Shown one piece after another: positions 8,701-10,315 of a stretch of DNA of 10,315 nt. Origin of the DNA: JALONO01 sp038209965 (GTDB lineage: Bacteria; Bacteroidota; Bacteroidia; Cytophagales; Thermoflexibacteraceae); NCBI GenBank assembly GCA_038209965.1, contig JBBQXF010000147.1:1-10315 (forward strand), read 5' to 3'. Both the position numbers and the translations under genes were made by a program. The notes under the pieces are model-generated. The model had not been told where the DNA came from and made no database searches. It was given only the letters and a program-made list of their open reading frames with translations. How positions within the stretch are numbered: position 1 is the first letter of the stretch; every line of letters starts with the position of its first letter.

Positions 8701-10315
8701 AACTGGGCCCAATTCGATCCCTCGACCAGCGAAGTCGTATTTGATGGTTCAGCGGATGGTGGAGCCAATGCCAACAATGCCAACATCACCATGCACGAAA
8801 ACATAGTGGCCCCGGCCCCGGCCCAGCCAGTTAACTCTCCAGCCACCGATCCAAACCGGGAGTATGATCCCCGTCGCCGCCGCTTCTACGACCTTACTGT
8901 CAACAAGCGCCAAAACGATTGGGATGTGCGCATCCTCAATTCCCCGGTCACGGTCTTGCGCAATATCACAATCACCCGGGGCCGGCTGTGGGACAATGAC
9001 GAAGGCGGATCCATCCCCATGCAGATCAAGGGCAAAGTGGGCGGATCGGGCACAATCACCATGGCCGCAGGCACCACCCTGCGCTTGGGGGCCAATGATT
9101 GGCCGGGTCAAGACAACCGCTTTGGTGACAACACCACGGTGACATGGAACTGGGGCACTGAGTTTGCCAATACGGTCAATGGCTATCCGACTACTTTTCC
9201 ATTGGGCTACCAAAAGGCAGATATTGTACTGCACGAGAACAGCAACGTTGTTTATTGGTTCCACGGTCAGCAAAACGTGTCCATCGTGCCCAACTACGGC
9301 AACCTGACCCTGATTAACCCCAATAATTACGTTGGCGGCTTCAATACTAATTATGACGCCATTCGCAAGCGCCATTTGATCAACGAGCCCACCATTACGG
9401 GCAATGTGACCTACGGCAATTATTCGGCAAACTCGAGCACGGTTCCTGTTCCCGCCATCAGTCATGGGGGTACGATGACCGTCAAGGGATCCTTTGATAA
9501 CCAAGGCGGCATTGATTTCTTGGACAACGGCAATCAGGTCACGTTTTTGACCGGGGCCGGGGCCAACGCCACCCGCACTTTACGGGTTGGCACCGGTGGC
9601 TTTTTCACCCTTGGATCTGGCACCGATGCCACTTCGCTCGATGCCTCCAACCGCACGTTGATCTTGGCCAATATTGCCACCGTGTTCCCGGCCAACTACA
9701 CCGCACTGGATCTGGATGCTGCCAGTTTTGTACTTTATAATGCTGGCGTGGCCCAAACAGTTCAAGGATTGTCTGGTGTCGGCAATGTCAGCTATGGCCA
9801 TTTGATGATTGCCAACCGGAACCGGGCCCCCGCTCCACCTTTCGCCAACAAAACCGTGAACGCGGCCACCACCGTGCGCGGGCAGTTGCGCATCTATCCC
9901 AATGCCCATTTGGTGGACAACGGCCACCAGATTTCTATGTTGGCCACCAGCCGCCTGATGATGTTGAGCACCCTGCCCGGGACTGCGGCCACCGCACCTG
10001 CGGCCAATCTCAACGGCGACGATTTGCACGATTTGCGCCAATTGGATCCGAACAATAGGTGGACAGGGGCTACCGGGCCCCGTGGGGAGAGCCGCCTCAG
10101 CTTGGGGACTGCCGCCGCCGCCACTACTTTCCCGACGACGGTACCCAACAACCAAGTCTTTTTGCAGAGCCGCACCACGGTGGTCTATAATGCCGGCGTG
10201 GCCCAGTCTATCCGGGCCTTTACCTCGGCCGCCGACACCACGCAACTGTACAGCAATTTGGTATTGGTAAACCCCAATGCCTCGGCCACCGCCCCGATCA
10301 GCAAAACCATTACCC
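2719..10315 (+). CDS. Giant secreted repeat protein, adhesin-like, 3' end outside the window
   Basis: One frame, open for 2532 codons and cut by the window edge. I chose the ATG at 2719 because it gives a signal peptide: MKRY, a hydrophobic core at residues 5-15, probable cleavage after Ala20 or Ala21. An in-frame ATG at 2707 would add four residues (MALI). The mature protein is rich in Asn, Thr, Gly and Ala, poor in Cys and Lys, and made of short beta-strand-like repeats, suggesting beta-solenoid segments. Layout by residue: YW/NW/P..D module 1 (22-88), irregular strand repeats (~90-480), nine ~47-residue repeats (484-912), module 2 (1057-1130), a middle region (~1130-1695), module 3 (1698-1814), and a ~150-170-residue repeat from ~2006 to the edge. 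From family knowledge, such Bacteroidota proteins are usually exported by the type IX secretion system and act at the cell surface in attachment or gliding. The C-terminal sorting domain that would prove this is not in the window. No enzymatic motif is visible. Confidence 0.9.
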   Translation, partial: MKRYLLSAFAILVAMGNLQAADFYWRGDNGNWSDGTKWFDSPVAGAALNAVPTAADNVFFNVNSFSLAGQTVVVDVAATCLTMSWTGATNTPTITITNPLTISGGLTFIPGMTVDGAGLVTFAGTGPLNLNMSGRTFGGATVFNNATGNWTLTGAFATAGSLTLTAGALTTGGATVACSQFIHNTTQAVNLGASVITISGAGIGAGTAPFETTSAGTFTSTAATFNFTNTASVASEVRLGTTGRTYGNFIFAASAATTKSIAIIGAVTHTLGAVTLGGNVSLTTPTNAYTFASLTAGSSTEPAVLVNLGGNSTFTGLVNMGNNTGFQTAANSTNSFAAVTIGASTLAGAGAVNFNGTNTYAGVVTLANNAIVSFNDTDTFNAGITGGNDVTVGFSLNVGNTAAQTTFATAGTVAFGNNLRGATAANIFSRRNITSSRPFTFGNNAGNGAALNWCENGGVINMNAATAILTINRDGRMNFKGVGNNTFQAITATDGGTLAGNRNLQFMNTGTLSFTDAQNFNSLGNTVAVANTVTTVSTSGATTYGRANAVTFGNTGTLTFTGNLTSATGTVGPANTTFNVNNSVGNVVVTGTTNFGDRNLVNFNQTGLLTFSGTFRIQGTSSLIVGPTVTNVQTSSAFGDPADANNTITFNNTGTLTLFGSFVTGATNTLTVGNTVTTATFFATSSIGNSNTVNFNNSANLGFQNNLTMGNTLPRSVFNVNNSVDNVLFGSTGGTLNLGTNNDISFANTGTLLVSNPLVTGGNNTLVVASTVTTATFTGNATIGAGNTVNFNNTANLTFSSTLTLSNSVAGSPTTFNVNSAVDNFTATGNASLGNFNNVTLGNSGPVGFGGTLATGTNHNLTIANTVTNVTATGTVTYRAGNTVNYNNNGTIQLNGNVTYTGSSGAVASVISHNNSGAITFGATAANTVTATAITGSLTVNFTNTAATTYNSAVTLATASGTANSISYNFAGGRTATISANFTVTGACNNLISINRTGAGVATLTVPAIAVNRNWVRANISNLTISPANNIRAYAYVDGGGNTGIDFRNNGTTTNRTLYWVAGGPQGGTSTLWSTLNNWSYEPDTYVPIGCLPTIADSVVFGHHDISFSAPNATVDVDGNYPVAGMRWSTTDVTPANPVLRSVGGTRTLTLAGAFDCFRTAGNVTFQNESAANRLNFTFTAARRVPVNGFNDIRSGGVNFPREVLFNGNADNSRWRLITNFSARIDAGGNPINNGSVYLQRGEWWCNGQDVVLGRFNTRNYGELGGIYTSVNFTAPHRLEMDGDTDWTIQGRTGGLTGNSVPNEQAIDLQGNNFTFNAPSTAAYFYFTGASLDSTANTEGQWVNISLGRNANVARTVPGISVGNRHNDIDISVDGQATAFVFRNLYLHPVAVGFQRQIFIQTWNDNDTQLIFTGPVDFSNNTNQNPANDVGTVIRSSNRVPDATWSNVNRFERTVTIGNNSNITFWGSYHFMAPVNVAALGIVTFERSGGGTRAYRFDANVTLGQAVIANFRSRVSWPVANTTLSIGSDAIAYVGDVPSTTVFPIEYGSGANYNNWQNIVLGSQGRLILNNGEGSSPGPTITNDIVNLTFGEFSIVELNTEINMTNGSATPRTRVTGTMSSSFAGVCSSWATLRSVLEGKQADLIVNSAQTVNALVVKDVSVVENVPTIDVTIDAGADAGNNSGVNSLNFTGSRTGRNFYWVGGTNKNKIVNTFRRASDTNYDGINDDNGDNVNWSNPANWYTEPEASPVRTTLGVTEITANNQCVPTIIDNVYFINDGFIGGTNTGANVFVNRRNVLMDIPQGQAKNFIWNITAAAFAATGNAGIGFIPSCAGGTCAGPAIFTNEQQPILPTTEMQIAGNLQWSTPGAALSTGTGAAETVLRNNYLSRFAFVGQGSFNSITTHTILSNGQRFAGEVFFDGRYSHWTPLDPTDLNSHLQATSFPIPPGTSPGGATAWSRASVIINQGALNMGSVAFTGARRFNLEGDWTISALFNWAQFDPSTSEVVFDGSADGGANANNANITMHENIVAPAPAQPVNSPATDPNREYDPRRRRFYDLTVNKRQNDWDVRILNSPVTVLRNITITRGRLWDNDEGGSIPMQIKGKVGGSGTITMAAGTTLRLGANDWPGQDNRFGDNTTVTWNWGTEFANTVNGYPTTFPLGYQKADIVLHENSNVVYWFHGQQNVSIVPNYGNLTLINPNNYVGGFNTNYDAIRKRHLINEPTITGNVTYGNYSANSSTVPVPAISHGGTMTVKGSFDNQGGIDFLDNGNQVTFLTGAGANATRTLRVGTGGFFTLGSGTDATSLDASNRTLILANIATVFPANYTALDLDAASFVLYNAGVAQTVQGLSGVGNVSYGHLMIANRNRAPAPPFANKTVNAATTVRGQLRIYPNAHLVDNGHQISMLATSRLMMLSTLPGTAATAPAANLNGDDLHDLRQLDPNNRWTGATGPRGESRLSLGTAAAATTFPTTVPNNQVFLQSRTTVVYNAGVAQSIRAFTSAADTTQLYSNLVLVNPNASATAPISKTIT
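2782..2982 (+). repeat. YW/NW/P..D module 1 of the giant protein
   Basis: This module opens the mature protein. It has FYWRGDNGNWSD, then TKWF, then VPTAADNVFFNVNSF, then GQTVVVDV and a closing CLTMSWTG. The pattern YWxG..GNW...P...DNVxF...V.VD....M.W is a familiar one in large Bacteroidota surface proteins and appears twice more in this gene. This is the shortest and most regular copy. Confidence 0.8.
4168..5454 (+). repeat. Nine tandem ~47-residue repeats in two alternating flavours
   Basis: Unit starts, read from the translation, are 4168, 4309, 4459, 4597, 4738, 4879, 5026, 5173 and 5311, giving lengths of 46-50 codons. One flavour begins NTVTT/NTVTN/STVTT and ends in TFNV (or VFNV); the other begins NNSVDNV/NNSVGNV/NSAVDNF and ends in LTVG/LVVA/LTIA. 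Both share a core of the type G..N.V.FNNTG.LTF.G.L. Alternation is clear from about 4309 to 5311, and the first and last units are degenerate. The pattern predicts a beta-solenoid with about two units per ~95-residue higher-order repeat. The DNA copies differ widely, so the expansion is old. Confidence 0.75.
5887..6108 (+). repeat. YW/NW/P..D module 2 of the giant protein
   Basis: Second copy of the module: LYWVAGGPQGG, then LNNWSYEPD, then GCLPTIADSVVFGHHD, then ATVDVDG and a closing GMRWST. It has an insert between YW and NW compared with copy 1. It ends the beta-repeat block that precedes it and opens a less regular, more Arg- and Trp-containing segment. Confidence 0.75.
7810..8160 (+). 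repeat. YW/NW/P..D module 3 of the giant protein
   Basis: Third copy: NFYWVGGTNKNK, an insert with NYDGINDDNGDN (an Asp/Asn-rich loop that could bind calcium), VNWSNPANWYTEP, NNQCVPTIIDNVYFINDGF, and a closing FIWNIT. It is the longest copy. The Trp of the YW pair lies 641 codons after that of copy 2, whereas copies 1 and 2 are 1035 codons apart. Confidence 0.75.
8491..8515 (+). repeat. Direct repeat of a 10-base unit inside the giant gene
   Basis: CACTGGACCC occurs twice in a row (8491-8510) and is followed by a further CACTG. It is read as HWTPLDPT. Because the unit is not a multiple of three, gain or loss of one copy would shift the frame of the whole downstream part. Confidence 0.7.
8734..10315 (+). 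repeat. Large repeat of ~150-170 residues near the right edge of the giant protein
   Basis: Four anchor points share VxxYNxGxAQ- or VVFDG-like strands: VVFDGSADG (8734), VVYWFHGQQNV (9247), VLYNAGVAQTV (9730) and VVYNAGVAQSI (10180). They are 171, 161 and 150 codons apart. After each anchor comes a strand of the type YxxLxxxN (FYDLTVN, YGNLTLIN, YGHLMIAN, YSNLVLVN). Before the later anchors comes a LxLG strand and a short stretch with FP (LRLG...FPLGY, FTLG...FPANY, LSLG...FPTT). The last copy is cut by the window edge. The same arrangement is known from other Bacteroidota secreted proteins. Confidence 0.7.

Noticed and set aside
3299..9142. Plus-strand frames in other registers inside the giant gene (for example 3299-3541, 6638-6949, 8864-9142)
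   Set aside because: Products are Pro/Arg-rich out-of-frame readings of the same codons, and the main frame shows no frameshift at these places.
2731..10245. Many long minus-strand frames (for example 2731-3279, 6103-6816, 8749-9504, 9580-10245) opposite the giant gene
   Set aside because: They are antisense shadows: the sense frame is continuous, starts with a signal peptide and carries recognisable repeats, while the antisense products are low-complexity and match nothing I know. Sense codons rich in GNC and ANC leave the antisense frames free of stops.

Overview
The window looks like chromosomal DNA of a member of the Bacteroidota, perhaps of the Saprospiria, though the class is a guess. 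Three things point there: promoter-like sites of the TTTG / TAnnTTTG type, no Shine-Dalgarno sequence in front of the large gene, and protein families typical of the phylum (a YncE/alkaline-phosphatase remnant and a giant Asn/Thr/Gly-rich secreted protein with YWxGG...NW...P..D.VxF modules).

Left part (1-1398, minus strand). Reading leftwards there is a complete pRiA4b ORF-3 family gene (835-1398), a doubtful 119-codon frame overlapping its stop codon (479-838), and the first 159 codons of a classical short-chain dehydrogenase/reductase that runs out of the window (1-477). The three frames are packed like an operon. However, the middle one is crossed by an elaborate set of inverted repeats (569-679) that may be a small repeat element or structured RNA rather than coding sequence.

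Middle part (1399-2706). On the minus strand lies the wreck of a bifunctional YncE-like/alkaline-phosphatase-like gene. Its promoter-like site, start, signal sequence and first ~80 codons survive. Most of the protein is missing, and about 100 codons from the phosphatase half follow in another frame. The piece ends at a hairpin terminator, in front of which a third frame encodes an acidic tail that may come from yet another gene. From 2257 to 2706 there is AT-rich DNA with a perfect 8+8 bp palindrome and a possible 44-codon small gene directly before the giant gene.

Right part (2707-10315, plus strand). One uninterrupted frame of at least 2532 codons encodes a secreted, repeat-built protein that leaves the window without a stop. 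I read it codon by codon and found no stop and no change of character. It has a signal peptide, three YW/NW/P..D modules that divide it into segments, a block of nine ~47-residue repeats in two alternating flavours, and a ~150-170-residue repeat near the right edge. It is most likely a cell-surface adhesin-like protein. Export by the type IX system is expected from family knowledge but cannot be seen, because the C-terminus is outside the window. The long frames antisense to it are shadows.

I see no defence, CRISPR, toxin-antitoxin or biosynthetic system. The points most worth following are the architecture of the giant protein, the collapsed phosphatase gene and the inverted-repeat element at 569-679.
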